This document shows positions 50,721 to 60,915 of a stretch of DNA of 64,000 bases, piece by piece (the first letter of the stretch is position 1; every line of letters starts with the position of its first letter). Below the pieces are notes generated by a model. It did not search any database and was not told where the DNA came from. It saw only the letters and a program-made list of their open reading frames with translations. The stretch comes from Acridotheres tristis (taxonomy: Eukaryota > Chordata > Aves > Passeriformes > Sturnidae). Position numbers and translations under genes: made by a program. The stretch lies in NCBI GenBank assembly GCA_037013685.1, contig CM072906.1, positions 7,996,001 to 8,060,000 on the forward strand, in the 5' to 3' direction.

Positions 50721-53700
50721 GGAAAAGCGGCGAGCCCGGGGTTTGTGGGTTTTGGGAATGGGGGGCACCCCCAGCCGGGTCCCCACGGGTGGGAGAATTC
50801 CCTGAAAGGCTCCGGGAGCAGCTGGGCTGTGCCTGGGATGTGTCCTGGGAGCTCCACAGCTCCCTTCAACCCCCGGCCCTTCTGTGAATTTGGGGTTCAG
50901 GTTCCTGCAGGGAATTCGCTGTAAGTGGCAAAAAAAAAAAGTGCAGGGAAGCGAGCCCGAGGTGGGAGGAGAAAGCGAAGCGCTCCTTGCAGAAGTTACC
51001 GGCCAAAAGTTATCCTGGTTTTGGGAGCTGCTGTGGGGTTGTGCAGGTTGTGAGGTGGGAGAAGCCACGTGTGCCCGTGGGAGGGAGGATTGATGTGGTT
51101 TTGGGGCGCTCTGACACGCTGGGGTGGTGGGTGTTGGATGTGCAGGTGACAGCCACATGCTGTGCCCACCCTCGGCGTTTTTGGGGTGGCTCAGGTTGGC
51201 TCAGGTGCTCTCCAGCACCTGCTCAAAGTCCACTTTGTTCTTCCTGCTCATAGCAACCACGTCAGGGTGATAAAAGCCTTGGGGTGGCCGCGTTTGTGGT
51301 GCCGTTCAAAGGATGCCTAAAACCAGAATTACATCTTAAGGATGCAGAGAAAAGCTGTCCCATCCTCCAGATGTGCTGGCAGGCCTGTGCCTCGGAGCAG
51401 AGGGAGTTTTTTTGGCAAGGCCTGGCTGCTCAGCGGAGTTTGTGCACTGGCCACGAGCTGTTCTTTTTTTCCTGGTTCACTGGAGGTTACCCGTGACACA
51501 GCCTGGCACGGGGCTCTTCTTCTGCACGGCATTCCTTGACAAACCCTGGCCTGTGCTCAGCACTTCCCTCCTCTGTCCGATTCTTTCTAAGAAACCTGAT
51601 GCTCCTCTGGGGGCTGGGAGGTGCCACACTCCAGCCTCAGGCCTCCCGAGCTTTTTTAGCATATCAGAAGAGTGAAATGAGTTTCTCTAATTGGCCATTT
51701 AGATGCTAATTTGCTTCTCCCAGGCCTGCGCCAGATCAACCTGCCCTGGAACACGAGTCAGAAAGAGGCTGCTGTCTTCATGAATTATTCACTTTGCATA
51801 ACTGCACCTGCCTGGCTGGGGATCAGGAGGAAATGGGTCCAAAGTCTGATAAATAAAGATACACCTTGCCAGGTGGAACAGTGCTGGCTTTCCTCCCCGG
51901 CATCGAGGGGTGCTGGGGCACCGGGAGGCTTCTTTGATTTGGCAAAACCTGGGGGTTGTTTTCGTTCGTTTTGGTTTTTTTAAATAGCTCACCATATCTC
52001 AAGTAGCCACACTAACAGTGCCTCTTGTTAATGAAGGATTGTTGGTGCTGGATGTCGACTTTCCTGTAGAGCTGATTTTTATCTTCCCACTCACAGGACT
52101 GGCATGGACCTCCAGGGCATTGCATTTTAAAAACTCTTTATAAACTCCATCTTAAATCAGTTTGGCTTCTTGTTGCTGCTGCTGGGGTTGGGAAGCAGCT
52201 CTGGTGGAGAGGAAACTTCTTGCTTTTCCTCCCCAGACCTCATCCTCACCCACTTCTTTACCAGCTTGGCCTTTCACAATAAGGACACCTCCCAGCTGGT
52301 GTTTAATTTGGGCTGGGCCAACCAGAATGAGGATCTGAACGAGGTTGTCCCCATTTTGCTGGCACTAATGCTGCTTTGATTGAGCTTTCCTGGGGAGGCA
52401 GACTGGGCAAAATCTGTCTGGTTGGGTCCTTAAATTGTCCCTAAGCTTGCCAAAGCTTTGTGGTGTTTATTTGGACGCTGTTTTGTGATCAGAGCTGCAA
52501 GTCGGGTCTGATGAAATTGGGTTCCCTGTGTCTTTTGGCTCTCCATCTGCTGCTGAGGGTTTGTAAGGAATGGCAAAAAAAGGCAAAAAATGTTCCTCAG
52601 GTGTCTCTCTACCTCAGAGAGGGGCTGGGGATCTCCTGGCTCTGCTGTACTTGTGCTTCCTGCCTGCTCTGCCCTTATAAAATCATTTTTACAGCATTTT
52701 ATCAGTGCCCACAGCAGGCTCCTGCTGAAGGAGCTGGAGAACTGCTGGATGTGGGTGTGAACGAGCACAAAGTGGTTTGGTTTGTGATTGAGAAAAACTT
52801 TTCCAAAGCCCCGATTCAGCCTTGCTGTGGCTCCCAGACTTGGCCAGACCTTCAAAGCCAACTTTGTGTCTCCTACAGCCCCCAGGGTTCTTCTGCCACT
52901 TCAAACCAGCCTTGGAATCCAGCTGTGGGGTTTTCAAACACGAGGGGAAGGGTGGTGTGTGCAGCAATAACCTTTCTGTGTCTGCGAGGAAAAGGGACTG
53001 GCTGCTGGGCTGGGTTAACCTTATCAGTCCCTGGCACTCATTTACCCTCTGTCATGGCAACAGGAGCAAACACTCCCTCAGTTGCCAAGGTTTCCCAGGG
53101 ATAATGGGGTCTGGCTGTGGAGCAGGCAGTGATTACACCGATTTCTTTGAGGGAGCAGCCACCAGAAGGGAAAACAGGCCAGCAGGTACCTGGGAATGGG
53201 AATCCTGGGGGAGGTGATGCCCTGGGAGCAGGAGAGGTAATTACAGCAGCACGGATTGGGAATGGGGAGCTTGGCTCTAGCCAACTGTTTAATTTTGTTT
53301 TGTTTTGGTTTTTTTGGGGTTTTTTGTAAAATGAAGTATTTTTTAAAAAAAATCTAATTAATTTCCTACGAAAACAAATTAATCTAGACACGAGCTGCTT
53401 GGCTGGAATCAGCAGGCAAATGAAAGCTGACTGGAGGCTCCTCGTGGGCCTGGGTAGGATTTTTTTTGTCTTTGCAGGGTTCTGAGGAATTGATGCTTTG
53501 TGGGCACCTGTAATGAGCCCGGCTGCAGCAGGGCTGGTGCAGGCTGAGCTGTCACTGCATGAGGAGGTTTTGCTGCTGCCATGAGTGCCTCAGTGTCAGC
53601 AAAACCCTTCGGTTTTGACTTTGGTGGAGTCAGGGTAAAGTCAAAATGTCTGAGCTGGAGAAGTGGGGAAGGGACTTGGTGTAGTGAGATGATGCTGAAA

Positions 53701-56044
53701 AAGCAAGCTGGTAAATTCAGGACAGGAAAATGTTGAGGGTGTTAAATACAGAGCTGCAGGCTGGGTCAGTGCATGATCCAGGGATCTCTGGAGGCTGGGA
53801 GGGTGTTCTGGATAAATATTGCTGTGTTGTGTTTTGCTCTTACATTCTTCTTCAAACATCTGCTCTTGCAGCTGGTGAGGTGGCAGGTGTGACCTGCTGT
53901 GTCTGTGCTCACTTATTGAGGAAAAATACGACGCTCATGTTGATGTTCTGCTGAGAAAACCTGCCTTCTTTCTCAGGAATTCTTTGAAGAGCATCAAGGG
54001 CTGTGTGTGCCTGCCATTGCTCCTTTCACCCAGGCCCCACTGGAAGGTTTCTCCCTCCCAGACTGAAGTGATGCTCTCAGTTCTGGTTGCCCGAGTACAA
54101 CAGGGATGTGCTGGGTTCTGCATCCTCCAGGATGCTCCTGGCCCCTCGGGAAGGGTCAGCTCTGCAGGGCACTGCTCCTCCCCTCTGCCCCTGTGCCAAG
54201 GGCAGCCAGGGGCACTCAGATTTAATGAGGTTTTGTCTCACATGGCTTCCTCCATCACAGGGAAGGAACGAACAGATGGAGCGGTTTTAAAGCAGCTCAC
54301 AGAATATCGATAAGAGCTCCCCTTTTAATTCTGAATTTGGGTGGAAAGCAGAAGCTTGGGGTGGGAGGTTTCTCTGTACCATGAAGTGCTCGTGCTGTGC
54401 TGTCACCCCGTGTGCAGGACACTTGCAGCTGGGCCAGGAGCTGTGGGTTTCTCTTGCTCTCTCACCAGCAGACACTGGCTGCTTCTACCCTTCATTATTT
54501 GGGAATGGGATGGCTTGGTGCTAATTGGAGTATTTTTGAGAGAAAATGCAAGACGGCACAAGGGGGATGTTTCACCACAGCCCATGGAAAGGACTCCCCA
54601 GGCTGGTGTGGTTTTGCTATCTGGGTCTTTCTGATTTCCCTGCACTTCTTGTCCTGTACTGAGATAAGAGGGGAGATGCTCCACGCCTTCCACTCCTCTG
54701 GCATCATTCCCATGAGAGACAGCCCTTCCCCTCCAGCCCTGCTTTTCCCCCAGCACACCATGCCCTGCAGTCCCATTCCTGTTTCTTCTCCAAGCCCTGT
54801 CCCCCCAGGCTTTTTCCAGAGGCAAAGGTGCCAAGCCAGCAGCTCCCACCAGAGGAGACGCCACATGCCAGCCAAGAGAAAACACTGCTGTGAATATTTC
54901 AGGGAATAATCTGCCTGAAGACTCTTTTGGGATCTGGTGGCTCTTTAGGCTGTGTTCTGTTTGCCTTCTCTCTTTGCAGATGCTGCTCAGGGAATGGTGG
55001 AGGACAGAGAGCTTATGCTGAGTAACAAGAGGCAGAGGACCGTGACATTGCTTGTTTTTGTTCAGTCACGCTGAGCAAAGCTCACTGTGCTGTGAGGCTG
55101 GAGAATGCCTTTAAGCCTCTCCCGAGGAAAATGCTCAGCTCGTGTGCTCTGTTCTGAGTCGCCTTCAGCTCTGCTAGAGCAGATAAAGCTCTGCTGAGGA
55201 GGGGCAGATGCTTCCAGCACTGCTTTCCACCCTGGCAGCCCAGCAAAGCAAGCTCCTGTGCCCTGGCTGTGCTGTGGGGCTCATCTCCAGCTCCAGCTTT
55301 TATTCCAGAGACCCCCCCAGCCACCACAGGCTGCTTGCCTGGAGCCCTGCACGGACACAGAGTGTGGGCTGTGCTGTTCTTCAGGTGTTCATGAGCGGGT
55401 GGGAGGAATTCATGGTGCAGCAGAAGAGTAATTTAATATATGTATTTGTGGGGGGGTGCTACATGTGCATATAATCCTGTAACCACACATCACAGGCTTG
55501 GGAAATCTCTGGAAAATCCCAGATCAGCCATTCTGTGTGCAATTGTAGCTTTTCTCTGCTTCCAGCTCAGGCCTGAGGGTGGGAGCCTGTGTGTTCTTGT
55601 GCTGTTCATGCCTGATTGCTCCCCTGTGTGAGCTCTGGAGGATGTGTGTGGGGAAGGTGTTCTCGGTGTTCTCTCCTTGCTGGAGATTGTGAGGAAGATT
55701 AAAAAGAGCAGGAGGTGTTCTGGGACTCAATGGAAATGTAAACCCAGTGTGTGGCACTGAGCAGAGTGAGGAGAGCAGTTGGTGCCAGGGTTTGAGGTTT
55801 TCTTCCAGACACAATCTCTTTCAAAAGCCATCACTTCTAATGCTGTGAAGGTTTAAAAAATCCTGTGTGACACTTCTGTCTGTCCTGCCTGCCCCAGCCC
55901 TGTTTCCTGCAGCTTTCCCATCTCCTCCACGCCTCACTTTGCTGCAGTCAGACCCTGCTGAGCCTTCACCTTTTTTTACACACATTTCCCCTTGCACTGA
56001 AAGAAATCTGTGTGCAATCTCTTCCCTCCTGCAGTTGTAAGCAC
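50721..56044. other. Probable first intron of RPH3AL (no coding exon seen)
   Basis: If the 50.4-kb island is the RPH3AL promoter, this 5.3 kb is intronic. It contains only short homopolymers (A11 near 50930, T-rich runs near 53300 and 53460). Short open frames at 51.2 kb (-) and 52.2 kb (+) look mildly protein-like but have no supported splice sites. Confidence 0.45.
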
Positions 56045-56540
56045 TGTTGCATTTCCTAGATACACTGTAAATGGTACATTCTGTGACCTCTGCTGTGCCC
56101 TGTATCTTGTCCCCTCTCCCCTCCTGGCCATACAGGGCTGGCTGGGATCCAATTTCTCCCCACCCCCCTTTCCAGACCCTAGAAAAGGTCAGTATCCCCT
56201 GGCCTCTGCCTCTTTTTCCCCTTTTTCCTGCTCTTCTTCCCTGCTCTTTTTCCCTCTTTTTCCCCTTTTTCCCCGCTCTTTTTCCCTGCTCTCTTTTTCC
56301 CTTTTTTCCCCCGCTCTTTCCCCGCTCTTCTTCCCCCTCTCTTTGCCCCTCTTCTCCCTTCCATCCCCTCACTACCCACAAGAAATAAATCCTGTAACCT
56401 TATCTGGGAAAAGGGCCTCTTTTGATATCTTATCTATGTCCATGAGGCTTGGACCCGGGAAAAATTCACCCTAACACCTGATCTAGCCCGGAGGAAGGGT
56501 GAAAAACCCCATTTTAGGGTCCGTAAAAGCATCAAAGCAC
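56039..56540 (+). mobile_element. Solo LTR of the same avian endogenous retrovirus (copy 2) with its target duplication
   Basis: The LTR runs 56045-56534 (490 bp), begins TGTTGC and ends GCATCA. It is flanked by a perfect 6-bp duplication AAGCAC at 56039-56044 and 56535-56540. It aligns end to end with copy 1 at 30467-30947, apart from length changes in the C/T-rich tandem region (about 56210-56360) and scattered substitutions. AATAAA lies at 56384-56389. No coding sequence is present. It lies upstream of the first coding exon of RPH3AL, in the same orientation. Confidence 0.9.
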
Positions 56541-57830
56541 AACATTTTCAGGCTCTTCCCAGAAGCTGGGACGGCCAGAGAGGAGGGGACTGGCTCATTG
56601 TTTGTGACTGGTTTGGCTCTGAGGGCTGAGGTGGGGTTTGGCAGGAGGGAGCTGCCAGCCCTGTGCCTCAGGTTGGTGTTTCAGCGCTGGGGGATCGTGT
56701 GAGCTCAGCACAGCACGGAGGAGAGTTTGATGTGGCCAGCAGGCTGAGCACAGAGCTCAGTGTGGCCCAGCAGAGAGCAGGGGCAGGCACAGCACTGCTG
56801 GGGACTGGGGATGGAAAAAGTGTTTGCTTGGGAACTGCAGCACGGCTGGCAGGTGATGCACCTCGCCTGCCAGTGGATCTGATTTCTGGTTGCCAACCAG
56901 CATTAAACACCTTATCTCTGCCCAGCAGGTATGGTTTCAAAGCTGGCAAGTGTCTGTGCTGGGGACAGGCATTAATACCTGGGAATTTATGCATTAGGGC
57001 TTGTGAGCCACTCGCTCTGCTGGAGAGCAAATCCAGCTGGTTGAAAGCTCGGTACATCCGAGTTCAGCATCCACTGAAATCTTCTGGCTGTGCCTTTCCC
57101 TTGGTGCTTTCCATTCACCTGAGCTGCTGCTAGGGCTCAGAGCTGCTCAGCTGCAGACTCTCTTTGGGGGATGTTTCTCCCATGGAAGTTGGTTCTTGCT
57201 GCCTCTCCTGAATTTTCAGTGGAATTTTCGCTGAACACAAGGAATCACTGGTGTGACCATGCCAGGGACAGGAGCCACAGCAGCAGATCTGCTGCAAGAG
57301 GTGCTGTCTTAAGCATCAGGGAATGCAAACAAGCAATTGTAGGCTGGAGTTATAAATATCAGGCTATTATGGAGGCAGTTTTAATGAAGGAAATGACTTG
57401 CCACTATTCATGCTGATTGTTGCGTGGGTTTTTGTTTGTTACCCCGTTAAGAGGTTAAAAAAAAAGACAACTGTAGTTTCTTTGTGTCCTTTAGAGTGGT
57501 TTTCTCTGTCAGAACTGCAGCACTGGGGCTCTGGAGGTGGGGGGATCAGAGATAATTCTTTTCTCTAGTTTGAAATGAAAAATCAGGACTGACAAAGAGT
57601 GTCTGGCTTTTTTTTTTTTTTTTTTTTTTAAACAGCGTACCATAAAATCTAAACTTCCAGCCTTGCCTTCAAGGTATCTGAAGGTATTTATTAGCTTATA
57701 TTTTATGAGGGTGATGGTATTTTTTATCACTGTCTGTGGGTGAGAGTCTGGCTGCTCCCACCGTGGGTGATGCTGGCACATCACCTCTGCTTGCTCTGCC
57801 CTAACAGTGGCTGCTGTTCGCTTCTTCCAG
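56541..57830. other. Sequence between LTR copy 2 and RPH3AL coding exon 1
   Basis: Only ordinary sequence and a T22 run at about 57608-57629 are visible. It is probably RPH3AL intron. Confidence 0.6.
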
Positions 57831-57951
57831 GTGTGACTCCTGCCACTCCACCCCACCCCTCCCAGCCTGGGACCATGGCTGACATGATTTTTGGCAGCGG
57901 GACAGGCCCCTGGGTTTGCCCCAACGACCGGCAGCTGGCCCTGCGAGCCAA
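57831..57951 (+). CDS. RPH3AL: RPH3AL first coding exon (5' UTR 57831-57874, CDS 57875-57951)
   Basis: The acceptor is CTTCTTCCAG and the donor is CAA|GTGAGT. It encodes MADMIFGSGTGPWVCPNDRQ followed by LALRA and the first two bases of a lysine codon. The upstream acceptor shows that at least one non-coding exon precedes it. Confidence 0.94.
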
Positions 57952-60915
57952 GTGAGTCCTCCCCACCCTCCTCCTCCTCCTCCCCTTCCACCCTCAGCTC
58001 AGCCCTCACAGCTTTCCTGGTGGCTCTGTGGGCTCTCAGCCTCATCCTGCACCCCCAGGAATCCATCCCACAGCTCTCCCCTGGGTGAAAGGAAGGCTTG
58101 GAGGCAGCCCCAGATCTCTGCAGCACCCGAAGTATAATTGATAGCATCCCCCAGCTGCCAGCACCCTTTCGTTTTAGGAACTTGCCATTAGTTCTCGTTT
58201 TTCCCCTGAAGTTAAAATTACTGCATAACCTAAATACTAAAAGGATGGGGATGAGTCAAGCACTACAAGTGCATTTTTCTTGGATGCTTTCATTCCCTGG
58301 CAGCTGGGACCATCCCACCTCTGCTCTTGCCTGAACCCCTGGGCTCAGCTGCTGCTGCAGAGTGTTAGAAAAGAGGGGAGCACCCCATGTTTTGAGGGGG
58401 GCTGCCTGGCTGGGAGCAGTGCACTCCCCCAGCCTGCAGAAAGCCTCAGCAAGACAGGGAGTGCATTCTCCTTGCAGCCATAAGTTTATCCAGTGACCTC
58501 CAAAGCCCTCCTGAATGGTAATTAATTAATTGAGCTGTGAAAGCTCCTGCCTGTCGCCAAGTGAGCCAAGGAGAAACATCAGCTGTGAGCACAGAGGGTT
58601 TGCTCAAGTCCTCCTGTGAACCTGGGCTAGACCAAGGGAGGATGTCGCCAAATTTCTATTTCTAGGCGTGCCCAGCAATTTGTTTTCGAACTGAGGGCAT
58701 CAGGGATGTGGGATCCTGGAGGGAGGAGGGTGCAGGGGATGCCTGTGCTCGGGAATTTCCTCTTGGCGTTTGTGGTGCCTGGCACCTGTGAGGGTATCCC
58801 AGGGGTGCTGCCTCTCTTTATGGACAAACAGGAATGGGGGCTTGGAGTGGTAAAATGCAAACGGGAGCAGAAAGGGGGGTGAGAGGGCAGGGAGAGACAG
58901 CACAGCTCTGGTGCTGCTGGCAGGAAATGTGGTCAGTGAGAGGAGACTCCCGCTTTGGGCTTTATTCATGGGGCAGAGCTCCCTGAAGGGAGGCTGACGT
59001 GGGTCTGTGTGCCTGGGCAGCTTCAGCCCTGGGGCAGGGCAGGGGTTTTGTGCTTTCCTTTCCCAGCTGAGTCCTGCCCTCCACGCCCTCGCACAGGCTC
59101 CAGACAGGCTGGTCAGTGCACACATTCCAGACTGAGAAGCAGAGGAAGATGCAGGCTCTGAGCCCCAAGGAGCTTGAGGTCATCCTGGGAGTCATCCACA
59201 AGGCAGAGCAGTTGGACCTGGTGGAGCAGCAGCGCATCGGGTACGGTCACATTCCCTGGTCACATTCCCTGGTCACATTCCCTGGTCACATTCCCTGTCC
59301 CCTCCCCTGCCAAGGAGAGGGCAGCACACACAGCAGTGGCTCAGCTCCCAGCTGCCCGAGCTCAGCCTCCATCACTCACAGCACCCTTAGGTCAGTCATT
59401 TTCCCCTCCCATGCTGCTTGTTTGGAGGTCACTGGGGAGGATGTTGTGTTTTCCTTCTCTCTGAAGTCTTTTCGTGCTTTCTTTGAGCCTTGGGGGTTGC
59501 TGAGGCTGCAGCCCTGACACAGTCCCTGGGAAATGAGGCAGGGGCTCTGGGAGAGGCTGGGCTGTGCCCAGGGCTGGTGTGTGGATGGCTCAGGATCACT
59601 GCAGGCAGTGCAGTCAGGTTTTCCTTTGTCCACACCAGGCCCCTGGGATTTTGCCTGGAGCAGAGAATGAGTTTATGTTCTAGTTGGCTGAGCCCTCTGG
59701 ATAGGGTTTGCTAGCTTGAATTATTTAATTTACAGGCATCCTTTTGCTGCTGCAGGTTCCCATTTGCTCTGAGTGTTGCTGGAGGTCAGGCCTGAGCTGT
59801 GTCTGTGATCATCCTGCACTGAGTGCCTTTATACCCAGGGAGCTGGGCAGCCCTGCAGCATTTCCCAGCAGTGTTTGTGTTCATGAGTCCCAGCCCGTGT
59901 CCAGCATTTCCCAGCTCCCTGCTTCTCTGCTTCCCTGTGCAGAGCTTGTTAGCCAGGGCTAACGAGAGGTGACAGTGATGTTTTTGTGATAAATGGGAGC
60001 CCCCAGCAGCAGGCAGTGCCCCTGAGGGATGACTCTTCTGTGTGGCTGCTGCTGGAGCTGCAGCAAGTGCTGCCCTTGCAGCTCCTGTGGTGAAGCATTC
60101 TCTGAAATGCCTTTTGTTAACTCCCAGGAGCTCTTTTGTGCCAGAGTCCAAGTCGAGGATCATAAATCCACTAATGGTGGCTCGCTCTGGCTGTGCAGCC
60201 TGACCTCCCCACCACGGGCACAGCCCCTCTCAAACAGCCCTTGCCTTGGTGTTGGAATGAGCCCTGCTGGGTGGGACATTAGCACTAATGAGAGTGGGGT
60301 TCGTGGCCAGCAGGATGGCTCCCTCCTGGTGCTGGTGCTGATAAATGGCCTGGCTCTGCAGATGGAGGCCTGAAGGTTGCCAAGCAGTGATCTCATGGCA
60401 GAGCATCCTTGCTCTGCATGCTCTCCACACCCTGCATCCTAATTGCTTATCCTGCCTTCCTCCCCTCTCCCAGCCCTGCTGTTGCAGACTTTGTGTGTGC
60501 ATATTCTTCCAGAAGGGCTGTGGGATGGAGCAGGGAGCAGTTCTGCCATTCCTGTGCCATAGCCAGGCTCATTTTGGTCTGATGGCTCCAGTCTGACCTT
60601 CCTGCTCCTAACGGGACGTGGCCAAGTCAATGCCTGCAGTGCTGCTTTCAGGGAGATGGGGAAATGCAGAAAGCTTGGCAGGTTTATCTCTTTGCCTTTT
60701 CCCGGTGCTTTCTGGCTTGTCCTGGTGTGAGCACTGAAAGCTTTTCCTGCAGTGCTGTGACCTCTGCTCTGCCTCTTGCCCGCAGGCGCCTGGTGGAGAG
60801 GCTGGAGAACATGAGGAGGAATGCCATGGGGAATGGGCTCTCGCAGTGCCTGCTCTGTGGGGAGACCCTGGGGCTGCTGGGCAGCTCCTCTGTCTTCTGC
60901 CAGGACTGCAAAAAG
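57831..60915 (+). CDS. RPH3AL: RPH3AL (Noc2), N-terminal 117 codons in three exons; gene continues past the window
   Basis: RPH3AL (Noc2, rabphilin-3A-like) is a cytosolic effector of Rab3 and Rab27 in dense-core granule exocytosis in endocrine cells. The ATG is at 57875 (good Kozak context), in an exon whose 5' UTR part begins at the acceptor CTTCTTCCAG|57831. Coding segments 57875-57951, 59097-59240 and 60786-60915 join in frame. The product begins MADMIFGSGTGPWVCPNDRQ and includes ALRAKLQTGWSVHTFQTEKQ and RLVERLENMRRNAMGNGLSQ. The long helix before the zinc finger is the start of the Rab-binding domain. CLLC and CQDC are the first two CxxC pairs of its FYVE-like zinc finger. The other pairs and the SGAWFYKG motif known from the family should lie in exons right of 64000. 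No break is seen in the part present. Confidence 0.95.
57952..59096 (+). other. RPH3AL: RPH3AL intron after coding exon 1
   Basis: A (CTC)n-like run follows the donor at about 57965-57985. No other gene or repeat was recognised. Confidence 0.75.
59097..59240 (+). CDS. RPH3AL: RPH3AL second coding exon (144 bp)
   Basis: The acceptor is CCCTCGCACAG and the donor is CGG|GTACGG. It encodes LQTGWSVHTFQTEKQRKMQA, then LSPKELEVILGVIHKAEQLD and LVEQQRI, the amphipathic helix that leads into the Rab-binding domain. It ends after two bases of a glycine codon. Confidence 0.97.
59245..59296 (+). repeat. Four perfect 13-bp tandem repeats next to an RPH3AL splice donor
   Basis: GGTCACATTCCCT occurs four times head to tail, beginning four bases after the donor GT of the second coding exon. 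Confidence 0.95.
59297..60785 (+). other. RPH3AL: RPH3AL intron after coding exon 2
   Basis: Apart from the 13-bp repeat at its start, this 1.5-kb intron shows nothing distinctive. Confidence 0.75.
60786..60915 (+). CDS. RPH3AL: RPH3AL third coding exon (130 bp), start of the zinc finger
   Basis: The acceptor is TCTTGCCCGCAG and the donor is AAG|GTGGGT. It encodes RLVERLENMRRNAMGNGLSQ, then CLLCGETLGLLGSSSVFCQD and CKK, giving the first two zinc-binding CxxC pairs. It ends between codons. Confidence 0.97.

Noticed and set aside
51197..51320. Short - strand segment reading GFYHPDVVAMSRKNKVDFEQ
   Set aside because: It looks protein-like and contains GFYHPD, loosely like the LIAT1 repeat, but it is only about 30 codons between stops. 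Continuing upstream needs a frameshift, and no good splice sites frame it. A protein search could reopen this.
52170..52379. 69-codon + frame ending LGWANQNEDLNEVVPILLAL
   Set aside because: No family recognised, no splice context, and within the range of chance frames in this composition.
55821..56381. 186-codon - strand frame rich in G, E, K and R near 56 kb, and similar ones at 30.6-30.9 kb
   Set aside because: These are the antisense reading of the homopyrimidine tract inside the two solo LTRs.
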